Assembly: GCA_903939735.1 (NCBI GenBank)
Contig: CAJAIA010000016.1
Span: forward strand, 1-56,351
From: an uncultured Ignavibacteria bacterium
GTDB taxonomy: Bacteria > Bacteroidota > Ignavibacteria > Kapaibacteriales > Kapaibacteriaceae
Direction: 5' to 3'
Length of the DNA stretch: 56,351 nt
The notes beneath the pieces are model-generated. The model was not told the DNA's origin and made no database searches. It saw only the letters and a list, made by a program, of their open reading frames with translations. A program made the position numbers and the translations under genes. This document shows, in pieces, positions 26,148-34,064 of the stretch. Every line of letters begins with the position of its first letter. Positions within the stretch are counted from its first letter, which is position 1.

Positions 26148-26408
26148 ATGGCACACAAAAAAGGTGGCGGCTCTACCAAGAACGGTCGCGATTCAAATGC
26201 ACAGCGCCTTGGCGTGAAGAAGTTCGGCGGCCAAAAGGTTATCGCTGGTAACATCATCATCCGCCAGAACGGCACAAACGTGCACCCAGGCAACAACGTT
26301 GGCCTTGGCAAGGATTACACAATCTTCTCGCTTGTCGATGGAGTTGTGAAGTTCGAGCGCAAGGACAAGACACGTCTCAAGGTTTCTGTTTACCCAGAAG
26401 CAAACTGA
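26148..26408 (+). CDS. rpmA: 50S ribosomal protein L27
   Basis: A protein of 86 residues starting [20 protein letters not shown], with [15 protein letters not shown] and [17 protein letters not shown]. The N-terminus reaches the peptidyl-transferase centre. There is no N-terminal cleavage extension of the Firmicutes kind. Co-transcribed with rplU and ended by the hairpin at 26437. Confidence 0.97.
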   Translation: MAHKKGGGSTKNGRDSNAQRLGVKKFGGQKVIAGNIIIRQNGTNVHPGNNVGLGKDYTIFSLVDGVVKFERKDKTRLKVSVYPEAN

Positions 26409-26436
26409 GTTACGTGGTTTACCGATGAACACAACT

Positions 26437-26461
26437 AACGCCTCCATGTGGGGCGTTTTTT
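26437..26461 (+). terminator. rplU-rpmA terminator
   Basis: AACGCC (26437-26442) pairs with GGCGTT (26452-26457), followed by a run of six T (26456-26461). A standard intrinsic terminator between rpmA and mdh. Confidence 0.8.
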
Positions 26462-26489
26462 ATTGCAACCTTACTTCCCCAACACACCT

Positions 26490-27470
26490 ATGAAACAGCC
26501 AGTTCGCGTTGCCGTCACAGGCGCCGCAGGCCAGATCGGCTACAGCCTTCTTTTCCGTATCGCCAGTGGTGAGATGCTCGGCAAGGATCAACCGGTGATC
26601 CTCCAATTGCTCGAGCTTACACCAGCGCTGCAAGCGCTCCGTGGTGTTGCGATGGAGCTACAAGATTGTGCGTTCCCCCTTCTTCATGGTATCGTGCAAT
26701 CGGACGACCCGATGATCGCGTTCAAGGATGCAGACTACGCACTTCTTGTTGGTGCACGTCCTCGCTCAAAGGGTATGGAGCGCAAGGATCTTCTCGAAGC
26801 AAACGCACAGATCTTCACGGTGCAAGGCAAAGCGCTTAACGCAGTTGCTAGCCGCAACGTCAAGGTTGTCATCGTTGGTAATCCAGCGAACACCAACGCT
26901 CTCATCACACAGATGAGCGCGCCGGATCTTCCTGCTGCAAACATCACTGCACTGATGCGCCTTGATCACAACCGCGCGCTTGGTCAGATCGCAGATAAGA
27001 CGGGTGTTCATACATCGAAGCTGAACAAGATGATCGTCTGGGGCAACCACTCGGTCACGCAGTATCCAGACATTTCATGCCTCGAATCTGATGGCGCGAA
27101 GATTTGGCCAACAATCAACGATCAAGCATGGTTGGTTGACAACTTCATTCCGACAGTTGCAAAGCGCGGTGCGGCAATCATTGAAGCACGTGGATTTTCG
27201 TCAGCTGCATCTGCGGCTAATGCAGCAATCGAGCACATGCGCGATTGGGCACTGGGCACACCAGCAGGCGACTGGACAACGATGGGCATTCCTTCAGACG
27301 GCTCGTATGGTATTCCTGAGGGCGTTGTCTACGGCTTCCCTGTTACGTGCTCGAACGGCACCTACACAATCGTGCAGGGTCTGGACGTTTCAGATTTCTC
27401 ACGCGAGCGCATGATGGCTACCTATAACGAGCTCCTTGAAGAGCGCGACGGCGTAAAGCACCTCTGGTGA
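26490..27470 (+). CDS. mdh: malate dehydrogenase
   Basis: A protein of 326 residues of the cytosolic-type (type 2) NAD malate dehydrogenase family. NAD-binding [19 protein letters not shown], substrate arginines around [42 protein letters not shown] and the catalytic-His motif [11 protein letters not shown] are all visible. It interconverts malate and oxaloacetate in the TCA cycle. ATG 26490 is chosen because upstream in-frame codons lie in the terminator. No clear -7 box is seen. Confidence 0.95.
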   Translation: MKQPVRVAVTGAAGQIGYSLLFRIASGEMLGKDQPVILQLLELTPALQALRGVAMELQDCAFPLLHGIVQSDDPMIAFKDADYALLVGARPRSKGMERKDLLEANAQIFTVQGKALNAVASRNVKVVIVGNPANTNALITQMSAPDLPAANITALMRLDHNRALGQIADKTGVHTSKLNKMIVWGNHSVTQYPDISCLESDGAKIWPTINDQAWLVDNFIPTVAKRGAAIIEARGFSSAASAANAAIEHMRDWALGTPAGDWTTMGIPSDGSYGIPEGVVYGFPVTCSNGTYTIVQGLDVSDFSRERMMATYNELLEERDGVKHLW

Positions 27471-27489
27471 TGAGCCACTGCTCGTGACA

Positions 27490-27705
27490 TTACAACGAGC
27501 ACTTCGCAAGCACATTTCCATCTGAAGCCCTGACAACAACGTGAATCACATTGTTGTCGGGGCTTCGTTCGTAATGCAACTCTGGCGTGCCACTTGTTCG
27601 AGCGAGGACAACTCCGGTCGCATCCATCAACTCGATGGTAACACGTTGCATAGGCTGTGACCATGTAATCGTCAGGGTCGACCCAGTCGTATGAACACTG
27701 ATCAC
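27490..27705 (-). pseudogene. orphan sorting-domain-like fragment
   Basis: An open frame of 71 codons (GTG start at best) with no signal peptide. The sequence TITWSQPMQRVTIELMDATG followed by VVVRASDGNVLAKCSL resembles the beta-strand pattern of a T9SS type A C-terminal domain. A stop codon lies four codons upstream, so the passenger part is missing. Most likely the 3' remnant of a decayed cargo gene; it could also be a chance frame. Its stop lies in the loop of a 7-bp inverted repeat (27479-27485 with 27495-27501). Confidence 0.35.
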
Positions 27706-27742
27706 AAACCGTCCTTAGAGTGCGGATACTACTGAGTTCGTA

Positions 27743-27768
27743 GAAACTAGATGTATATGTCTAGTTTC
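27743..27768. promoter_or_regulatory. palindromic operator candidate upstream of the XRE gene
   Basis: GAAACTAGA (27743-27751) and TCTAGTTTC (27760-27768) are perfect 9-bp inverted arms around an 8-nt A/T-rich centre, 31 bp before the XRE start at 27800. The symmetry suits a dimeric HTH protein, so autoregulation is plausible. It could also act as an RNA hairpin. Confidence 0.5.
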
Positions 27769-27799
27769 CAAGTGCAATTTAAGTTGATATTGGTAGCAT

Positions 27800-28024
27800 A
27801 TGAAGGAGGTAGTTAGTGTAATTGGCATGAATGTGCGGAACCTTCGGCTTCAACAAGGGTTCTCGCAGGAGCGGCTCGCAGATCGTGTGTCGTTAAGCTC
27901 CGACTATTTATCGCGGCTAGAGCTTGGGAAGGGTAATCCCACCGTAGGTGTGCTCCACAGAATTTCCAGCGCGCTTGGCGTTAGGATTACCTCGCTATTC
28001 GAGAACACCCCATCAAGAGACTAA
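27800..28024 (+). CDS. small XRE-family transcriptional regulator
   Basis: A protein of 74 residues, almost entirely one HTH_XRE domain: VRNLRLQQGFSQERLADRVSLSSDYLSRLELGKGNPTVGVLHRIS, with recognition helix around SSDYLSRLE. Size and layout recall the controller (C) proteins of restriction-modification systems, but no such genes adjoin. The start is ambiguous: ATG 27800 is followed at once by AAGGAGGT, which could instead serve ATG 27827 (spacing 16). It lies in visibly A+T-richer DNA than its neighbours. Its stop overlaps that of sixA tail-to-tail. Confidence 0.8.
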   Translation: MKEVVSVIGMNVRNLRLQQGFSQERLADRVSLSSDYLSRLELGKGNPTVGVLHRISSALGVRITSLFENTPSRD

Positions 28025-28524
28025 CGCAGCTCGATACGTGCAGGAGTGTATGCACCGCGCACGCGCCCTGTCCCTGCTGCTACTTCATCCCACGTTTCCG
28101 CGTGAAGCAGATCAACAACTGCAACGGCGCTTGTTGGCATGCTGCCGGTGTGGCCAGATGCGAGATACTCCACAATCTCACTCACGCCGGGATTATGTCC
28201 GACGATTGCTACACATGAGGCACTCTCTGGTAGCGCCGGCAACAGGGACGTAAGCATGCGCAGCGACGCATTGTACACGCGTTGCTCTCGCGTAATCTGC
28301 TCTTCCGTCAGCTTCCACGCTTCGATGAAGTACGCTGCAGTTTCTGTTGTGCGCATGGATGTACTTACGAGCAACACGTCTGGTCGCGGACCACTCTCTG
28401 CCACATGCAGAGCCATCTGCTGGGCATCTCGATGTCCACGCGGGGCAAGTGCACGCTCGTAATCGGTTGGCGCGGCGTCATGCGCGACAGCCTTTGCATG
28501 ACGGATAACGATCAAGGTCTTCAT
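28021..28524 (-). CDS. sixA: SixA-type phosphohistidine phosphatase
   Basis: A protein of 167 residues of the histidine-phosphatase superfamily. MKTLIVIRHAKAVAHD carries the RHA catalytic motif (RHG variant, as in SixA), TSMRTTETAAYF the second Arg and VAIVGHNPGVSEI the second His. SixA enzymes dephosphorylate phosphohistidine on signalling or PTS proteins; the target here is unknown. ATG 28524 overlaps the TGA of the upstream gene (ATGA), which fixes the start. Last gene of the murG operon. Confidence 0.85.
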   Translation of the reverse strand: MKTLIVIRHAKAVAHDAAPTDYERALAPRGHRDAQQMALHVAESGPRPDVLLVSTSMRTTETAAYFIEAWKLTEEQITREQRVYNASLRMLTSLLPALPESASCVAIVGHNPGVSEIVEYLASGHTGSMPTSAVAVVDLLHAETWDEVAAGTGRVRGAYTPARIELR

Positions 28525-29102
28525 TGAGAACGCACCGTAAACAGCAGGACAACTGTGACGACAGCGGCGGCAATGAACACAACAGGTTGTGCAATGTCCT
28601 CCCACAGCGTTGTTGGCCGTGCAGGCACAACTCCATGTGTTGCCATATGCTGTTGCGAATCGAGCATCGGTACTTCCGTCCGCGCTACATGCGTCGTGTC
28701 CACAAGTCGCACGGCATGGAATTGCGATCCGTTCTCTCGCTGAATTGCGGCTACATCTACAACAACACTTCGCACAACGGTGTCCTGATGCTGTGCATTG
28801 GCATACGTCGTCTGCACATCACGACATACAATCACAAGTTGCGCGGAGGCTGTGGAGTCAACAATCTGCGACAGACATCCACGTGAGTTTGCAGGATCAC
28901 GAAGCATTGTCGCGATCCATGGAGCGTCGGGATGCTGCGATACCGTGAACCGAACATTTGAATCCCCTGCTCGCGAGCAGATCTCTTCGCCCGCACGCAC
29001 CAGCAAACGTTCGAGCACGCGCTGCGTTGGCTCTACATCCTGTGCATGCGCGGCAACAGCGAGCACGGCAGCAAGTACGACGATGATCGAGCAACGCTGC
29101 AT
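28521..29102 (-). CDS. exported protein with C-terminal membrane anchor
   Basis: A protein of 193 residues: signal peptide (MQRCSIIVVLAAVLAVAAHA), a periplasmic domain of about 145 residues containing four cysteines but no known motif, and a C-terminal helix (QPVVFIAAAVVTVVLLFTV) with a short RSQ tail. I do not recognise the family. It is coupled to both neighbours: TAATG overlap with the PH-like gene upstream and ATGA with sixA downstream. Confidence 0.6.
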   Translation of the reverse strand: MQRCSIIVVLAAVLAVAAHAQDVEPTQRVLERLLVRAGEEICSRAGDSNVRFTVSQHPDAPWIATMLRDPANSRGCLSQIVDSTASAQLVIVCRDVQTTYANAQHQDTVVRSVVVDVAAIQRENGSQFHAVRLVDTTHVARTEVPMLDSQQHMATHGVVPARPTTLWEDIAQPVVFIAAAVVTVVLLFTVRSQ

Positions 29103-29581
29103 TACACCGTACGTCCTGCAACCTGAGCGCGAAGCTTCATTAAGCGATCAATCAGCTGGGTATCGTTGTCGTACAACCCTGGACGCACACGAAGCGGTCT
29201 GCGCCGCCCCTTAATGTAGATGCGAACTACCGAGAAGACACCTCGCACACGCGTGCGACGTTCGCCGCCCATCATAATGCGCTCGATCTCATGCATGTGG
29301 AATGTGCGTTCATGAAAACGACTTATGTAGGTAATGCCATTGTCGCTCACAATGATCGATCGTTTTGTGACTGTATTAACCACCACAGCGATCACAGATA
29401 CCAGCACAAACGTGCCAAGCAATGCAACGATCGGATCGGTGAGAACAACACTCACAAGACCTTGTTGCAGCGTGCTATTCCACAATGCTTGCCCCATCAC
29501 ATACACAATGAGCGTCACTGCATAAATGGCTATCGACTGCCAGTATGCTTCAAGTCGAACTGTGAACCGTTCAGCATTCAT
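29102..29581 (-). CDS. membrane protein with PH-like cytosolic domain
   Basis: A protein of 159 residues with two helices (SIAIYAVTLIVYVMGQAL and IVALLGTFVLVSVIAVVVNTV), then a beta-rich tail (SIIVSDNGITYISRFHERTFHMHEIERIMMG...) that resembles the bacterial PH (DUF304-like) fold. Function unknown. ATG 29581 overlaps the murG stop (ATGA). It is the second gene of the murG operon. Confidence 0.6.
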   Translation of the reverse strand: MNAERFTVRLEAYWQSIAIYAVTLIVYVMGQALWNSTLQQGLVSVVLTDPIVALLGTFVLVSVIAVVVNTVTKRSIIVSDNGITYISRFHERTFHMHEIERIMMGGERRTRVRGVFSVVRIYIKGRRRPLRVRPGLYDNDTQLIDRLMKLRAQVAGRTV

Positions 29582-30708
29582 GCGTGCCCCCTCCATCCGC
29601 TTTCATGAAGAATAAGCGTTGCAGCATCACGCGCGGCATTCGGTTTGCCGAGCTTCTTCATTGCCGCAGCCATTGATGCACGGCGTGTCTCGTCGTGCAT
29701 GAGATCGACGATTGACGGCACCAGCGACGAGGAAAGATCTGCATCTCGCACCAGCACGGCGGCATTGCGCTGGACGCAGACCTCTGCGTTGTGCACTTGT
29801 TCGTTGGTCGATGCTGACGGAAGCGGGATGAAGATCGCAGGCTTCCCAACAATCCCGAGTTCTGCGATTGTTGTAGCACCGCTGCGCGATACAACAAGAT
29901 CAGCAGCGGCATAGGCAACACCCATGTTCTCGACAAACGGCACAACCCTCACATTGTCAGGTACAGACGTCGGAGCAGTGTAGCCCTTCCCTGTCTGCCA
30001 GAGTAGTTGCCACGGTTGTTCTGCGATTGTTGAGAGGTGCTGCGCAATGGTCGCGTTTATCGTCCGCGCACCAAGGCTTCCACCAAACACAAACACCGTC
30101 GGACGGTCTGGGTCGAGTTGAAGTGCGGCACGTGCATCGCGTGTGGTCGGACGTTGATCGATCTGCGCACGCACAGGATTACCAAGATCATGCAGCTTGC
30201 TGCGAAGCGACGCAGGGTAACGTGCGATGCTTTCCGCAAATGCCACTACAACGGATGTTGCATGTGGGGCAAGACGCGCATTGGTTTTCCCAGGATTCAG
30301 GTTGCTCTCGAGCACAATCAGCGGAACGCCCTCACGAGCTGCTGCGATACCTGCGGGATAGCTGATATACGCTCCAGTACACACAACTGCGTGCGGACGG
30401 AATTCACGGATCGTTTGCCGCGCAATGCGGATCGACGCAAGAACCTTGAAGGGCAGGGTTAGCGTGGACAAATCAAGCCCCTTGAACCCAGCAATCGGCA
30501 TCGCGACATAGCGATAGCCCAATGCAGGAATGATCGTATGCTCCATACGGTCGCGACTGCCCATGAATACCGCGTCGCACGCGTTATTGGTCAGCGCCTG
30601 CAGTTGTTCTACAACCGCAACAGCCGGAAAGATGTGTCCACCCGTGCCGCCAGCGGCAACAAGGACACGAAAACGATCATCTTGTGAGGGGGCGAACTGC
30701 ACGTGCAC
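29578..30708 (-). CDS. murG: MurG, lipid II-forming GlcNAc transferase
   Basis: A protein of 376 residues. MurG adds GlcNAc to lipid I at the inner face of the membrane. Hallmarks: VLVAAGGTGGHIFPAVAV, the CTGAYISYPAGIAA loop, FVFGGSLGARTIN and the donor-binding SRSGATTIAELG...PLPSASTNEQVHNAE. The start is inferred as GTG 30708 because the family begins about ten residues before GGTGGH; the frame is open to a GTG at 30759. It stands apart from other mur genes here. Confidence 0.93.
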   Translation of the reverse strand: MHVQFAPSQDDRFRVLVAAGGTGGHIFPAVAVVEQLQALTNNACDAVFMGSRDRMEHTIIPALGYRYVAMPIAGFKGLDLSTLTLPFKVLASIRIARQTIREFRPHAVVCTGAYISYPAGIAAAREGVPLIVLESNLNPGKTNARLAPHATSVVVAFAESIARYPASLRSKLHDLGNPVRAQIDQRPTTRDARAALQLDPDRPTVFVFGGSLGARTINATIAQHLSTIAEQPWQLLWQTGKGYTAPTSVPDNVRVVPFVENMGVAYAAADLVVSRSGATTIAELGIVGKPAIFIPLPSASTNEQVHNAEVCVQRNAAVLVRDADLSSSLVPSIVDLMHDETRRASMAAAMKKLGKPNAARDAATLILHESGWRGHA

Positions 30709-30787
30709 TGAATTATGGTGTGAAACGCCGGCAAAATAGGCCCTCTTGCGTAATTTCACCCGTTGTAATCATTCTCTCGGTACCGAC

Positions 30788-31507
30788 ATGCTCCGCTCTG
30801 CACTTCTTCTCTTCGCCGCTGTCCTCGCAGTAACGGCATCTTCAGCCCAACCTGCCGCAGTGAAGCAGTACGTTCAGCAGGTTGCCGCAGGGTGGACCAC
30901 TGATGCTAAGAAGGCGCTGCCGGATCTGCTCATCGAGTATCCAGATGATCCCGGTGTATTGTTCCTGCATGCGGCGCTCGTGGATGACAACAAGAAGTCG
31001 ACTCCACTGCTCGAACGTATTGTTGAAGCACATCCGAAGAGTGAATGGGCTGATGATGCAATGGCACGCTTGGTGATCTTCGCTGCAACCAAGAACGAAG
31101 CAGATCGTGCAAAGAAGCTGTTTGCTACCATGCGCGATCAGTTCTCGCAGAGCGATCTTCTTCCACTTGTCTATGATGTGCTTCGCTCAACGGTTGGTGT
31201 ACCATCACCAACGGAACGCATGACGCAACAGGTGGCAGCACCGAAGAAGGTTGAAACAGCTCCGCCAGCGATGGCGAAGCCATTCACCATCGTTACGAAG
31301 AAGACTGCATCGAAGGCAGACGCTGAAAAGCTGATTGCGCAACTCAAGGCAAAGCGTCTCCTCGCTCGGATGTCCACAGAGACACTCAAGGGCAAGACGA
31401 TGTACATCGTAAGCGTTGGTCAGTACGAAACAGAGGCCGATGCATCTGCCGACGCAAAGGCAGTGCAAGCTGTGTGTAAGTGCACAACATCGGTGATCAA
31501 GCGCTAA
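30788..31507 (+). CDS. exported TPR-like protein with SPOR domain
   Basis: A protein of 239 residues with a signal peptide (MLRSALLLFAAVLAVTASSAQ). TPR-like helices follow (residues about 25-130, e.g. DDPGVLFLHAALVDDNKKSTPLLERIVEAHP), then a C-terminal SPOR domain (about 165-239, FTIVTKKTASKADAEKLIAQL...MYIVSVGQYETEADA). SPOR domains bind denuded septal peptidoglycan, so a role near the division site or envelope is inferred. Its stop overlaps the ATG of the next gene (TAATG). Divergent from murG. Confidence 0.8.
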   Translation: MLRSALLLFAAVLAVTASSAQPAAVKQYVQQVAAGWTTDAKKALPDLLIEYPDDPGVLFLHAALVDDNKKSTPLLERIVEAHPKSEWADDAMARLVIFAATKNEADRAKKLFATMRDQFSQSDLLPLVYDVLRSTVGVPSPTERMTQQVAAPKKVETAPPAMAKPFTIVTKKTASKADAEKLIAQLKAKRLLARMSTETLKGKTMYIVSVGQYETEADASADAKAVQAVCKCTTSVIKR

Positions 31508-33162
31508 TGCGCCCCCTGCTTGCAGTAGTTACGCTTCTTGTGCTTGCGACATCACTGCGAGCACAGAATGCAGACGTCAACGCAGAACGCGTGTCGATGG
31601 ACATGCAGCTGTTGCAAGCAATTGATGGTCGCGCACCACTCGGATCGATGTCTGTGTGGCCGCAGTCGATCAACACACTGCAGAACCAAGCACGCACCAC
31701 TGATGATGTGTTCGGTCGGTATATCGACACGTATTACGACATTCTGCTTCCAAGCAATAACGCAGACACCACGATTGCATTCGGCATGCATCGCGGACGC
31801 TTTCGTAGCGTTATGTACGGCGATAACATTGCTCGTGCAACACTCGACCTTGGCATGATGCTTCGTCCTGGCTACGCCCAGGATGGATCATCGTCAGGCA
31901 CGTTTCTTCTGGCACGTCCAAGTTTGCGCGTGATGGGTTCGTTTGGTGGCGGATTCGGATACGCCATCGACTTATCGAACGGGGCTCGCATTCGCGGCGC
32001 ATCATCGATGATTGCGCGTACCGATCCCGTGCTTGAGCGCACGCTCAAGTTCGGCATTGAGGACAGCGCATTCTTTGATCGCTACATCGGCTACGTGCAA
32101 TATCAATCCGACTGGTTGCGCATTCGATATGGTCGCGAAGCAATGCAGTTCGGCTTTAGCCCCATCGACAACTTCGTGCACTCCATTGATGCACCGCTGC
32201 TCGACGGACTACTCATCGACATACCCTACAAGAGCTTCCGGTTTACCATGACGCACTCCGCTGCCAATGGTACCGATACGCTTGGCAAGGCAGTACCCGG
32301 CAAGTTCATTGCAACGCATCGCGTTGCATTCGACCCAGCGCCGTGGCTGAGCATGTCTCTCAGCGACATGATCGTGTATTGGGGCAGGGGGCTTGACTTT
32401 GCCTACCTCAATCCCCTCGCCTTCTTCGTGTCGGCCGGACTCGGCACACCGGAGCGTAATGCCAATGACAACTCGATCATTGCATTCGACATCTCGGTAC
32501 GTCCGTTCAACGGCACCATGATCTACGGATCGTTTGTTGCTGATGATCTCAACTTCGGATCTATCGGCGACACATCGATTGCGGGCAATAACAACAAGTT
32601 CGCCTATCAGCTCGGTGCATCGCAACTCATCGGTGGCTCTGCAGGCTCTGCCGGACGCACACTGTTGAGCCTTGAGTATGCCCGCATCGATCCATTCACG
32701 TTCTCTCATCGGAGCATGAATGCGTCGTACACAACGCTTGGTGCACCGATTGGCTACAACATGCAATCGAATTCCGATCGTATTGCATTCCAACTTCGAC
32801 ACTGGTTTACTGCGCGCACCTTTGTGCGATTGGATCTCGACTACACACGTCATGGCGAGAACATCCTCGACAGCACCGGACGTATCATCATGGGCGAGGA
32901 TCCACGCTTCCCTGGCGAAGGTTACCAAGTTCCTGTCGGTAATGTAGGGGGCGACATGCTCCGCGGTGATGGCGACTTCCTCTTCGGTAACGCCTTCCTT
33001 CGCGGCAACGTCAGTCACCAGCGCCGCATCCGCGTGTGGTTCTCTGCCGAATGGATGCCCAACATCTTCACCGATCTCCGCGTTGGCTACACCAACCGCA
33101 ATGGCGGCAACACGCCCGAAGACTTCTTCTTCGGCTCGCTCGAATTGCGCGTCGGGTATTGA
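31507..33162 (+). CDS. Wzi-like capsule-assembly outer-membrane protein
   Basis: A protein of 551 residues with a signal peptide (MRPLLAVVTLLVLATSLRAQ). A helical N-terminal part (about 20-80) is followed by a large beta-barrel; motifs such as WLRIRYGREAMQFGFSP, HRVAFDPAPWLSMSLSDMIVYWGRGLDFAYLNPLAFF and a C-terminal FGSLELRVGY strand resemble the Wzi/capsule-assembly family common in Bacteroidota. It could instead be an unrelated porin. Coupled to the SPOR gene by TAATG; its stop abuts that of the convergent Omp28 gene. Confidence 0.6.
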   Translation: MRPLLAVVTLLVLATSLRAQNADVNAERVSMDMQLLQAIDGRAPLGSMSVWPQSINTLQNQARTTDDVFGRYIDTYYDILLPSNNADTTIAFGMHRGRFRSVMYGDNIARATLDLGMMLRPGYAQDGSSSGTFLLARPSLRVMGSFGGGFGYAIDLSNGARIRGASSMIARTDPVLERTLKFGIEDSAFFDRYIGYVQYQSDWLRIRYGREAMQFGFSPIDNFVHSIDAPLLDGLLIDIPYKSFRFTMTHSAANGTDTLGKAVPGKFIATHRVAFDPAPWLSMSLSDMIVYWGRGLDFAYLNPLAFFVSAGLGTPERNANDNSIIAFDISVRPFNGTMIYGSFVADDLNFGSIGDTSIAGNNNKFAYQLGASQLIGGSAGSAGRTLLSLEYARIDPFTFSHRSMNASYTTLGAPIGYNMQSNSDRIAFQLRHWFTARTFVRLDLDYTRHGENILDSTGRIIMGEDPRFPGEGYQVPVGNVGGDMLRGDGDFLFGNAFLRGNVSHQRRIRVWFSAEWMPNIFTDLRVGYTNRNGGNTPEDFFFGSLELRVGY

Positions 33163-34047
33163 TTACGGCTTCAGCTTCTGCTTGACGACTTGCAGTACTT
33201 CGCGTGTTTGATCATCCTTACGGCGAATGACGAACGCTACGAGCTCGCACTTATCGAGACGCCATGTGGCGGTTTCAGGAAGCGTGTAGCGAATCGTCTT
33301 CTTGACGCTACTGCCAACAGGCTTTACGTCCGACGCGAGTGAATCGCCATACGTGCCGTTCATTGATGCGCGCAGCATGTGCTCGAACACGTAGTCCTTT
33401 ACGTGCGATGGGTTGCGACGGTTGTCGGCTTGATCACCAACAATGCTGTCTTCCGTGATCCAGACGCACACAGAGTAATCGTTTTCGCCGGGCTGGAGAT
33501 ACGTGGCTTCAACGGTTGCGATGATGGTGCGCTTCTCTGCATGGTAGGTGTGACTGAGCGCAAGGTCTACCTTGGGTTGCTGCGATAACAGTGCCGCAGT
33601 GGCTGGCTCCCAGTTCGTGGCGCCAAGCACAAACTTGGTGTTGTACCGTGTGCGGTTGACGAGTCCGTTTGGATTGCCAACACGACTGATGCGGAAGAGC
33701 GCATCAAGCGCTTCGCCTACAGCTGTGCGGTGATCCGCGGGATAGTCCGGTGGCTCAGGCTTTGCAAATGGTCCGGCATGCACAGCAACCAACGCAACAC
33801 GTCCAGGGTTCTTGGTGTAGACGTCCTTGGCTACATCAGCTGCGGCAGGACAGTTTACACAGGTATGCCCTGTGTAGTCTTCAAGAAGCACGTTCTGAAG
33901 TCCGCCCGTACGTGCGACGATTGTTGATGTGTCCTTGAGAACAGTATCAATGGGAGCTTCAGGGTTCTTCTCGTATGGTGCGTCAACCACATCACACGAT
34001 GTGAGCACAAGAAGCGTGGCGAGAGCAAGAGTGATGATGTGCTGCAT
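33163..34047 (-). CDS. Omp28-family lipoprotein with CxxC motif
   Basis: A protein of 294 residues. Lipobox LVLTSC puts the mature N-terminal Cys at about residue 18. A thioredoxin-like region follows, EDYTGHTCVNCPAAADVAKDVY, with CxxC, as in Omp28-related proteins of Bacteroidota; VALVAVHAGPF and NPNGLVNR fit the same fold. The C-terminal half is beta-rich with two further cysteines (YSVCVW, DKCELV). Outer-membrane location is likely. It lies 17 bp after the DUF6029 gene, third in the TlpA-DUF6029-Omp28 cassette. Confidence 0.8.
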   Translation of the reverse strand: MQHIITLALATLLVLTSCDVVDAPYEKNPEAPIDTVLKDTSTIVARTGGLQNVLLEDYTGHTCVNCPAAADVAKDVYTKNPGRVALVAVHAGPFAKPEPPDYPADHRTAVGEALDALFRISRVGNPNGLVNRTRYNTKFVLGATNWEPATAALLSQQPKVDLALSHTYHAEKRTIIATVEATYLQPGENDYSVCVWITEDSIVGDQADNRRNPSHVKDYVFEHMLRASMNGTYGDSLASDVKPVGSSVKKTIRYTLPETATWRLDKCELVAFVIRRKDDQTREVLQVVKQKLKP

Positions 34048-34064
34048 GGTGGTCGAGAGTGCTC

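Noticed and set aside
27479-27501. Hairpin after mdh as an intrinsic terminator
   Set aside because: 7-bp stem with a 9-nt loop but no T-tract on either strand, so evidence is too weak to list as a terminator.
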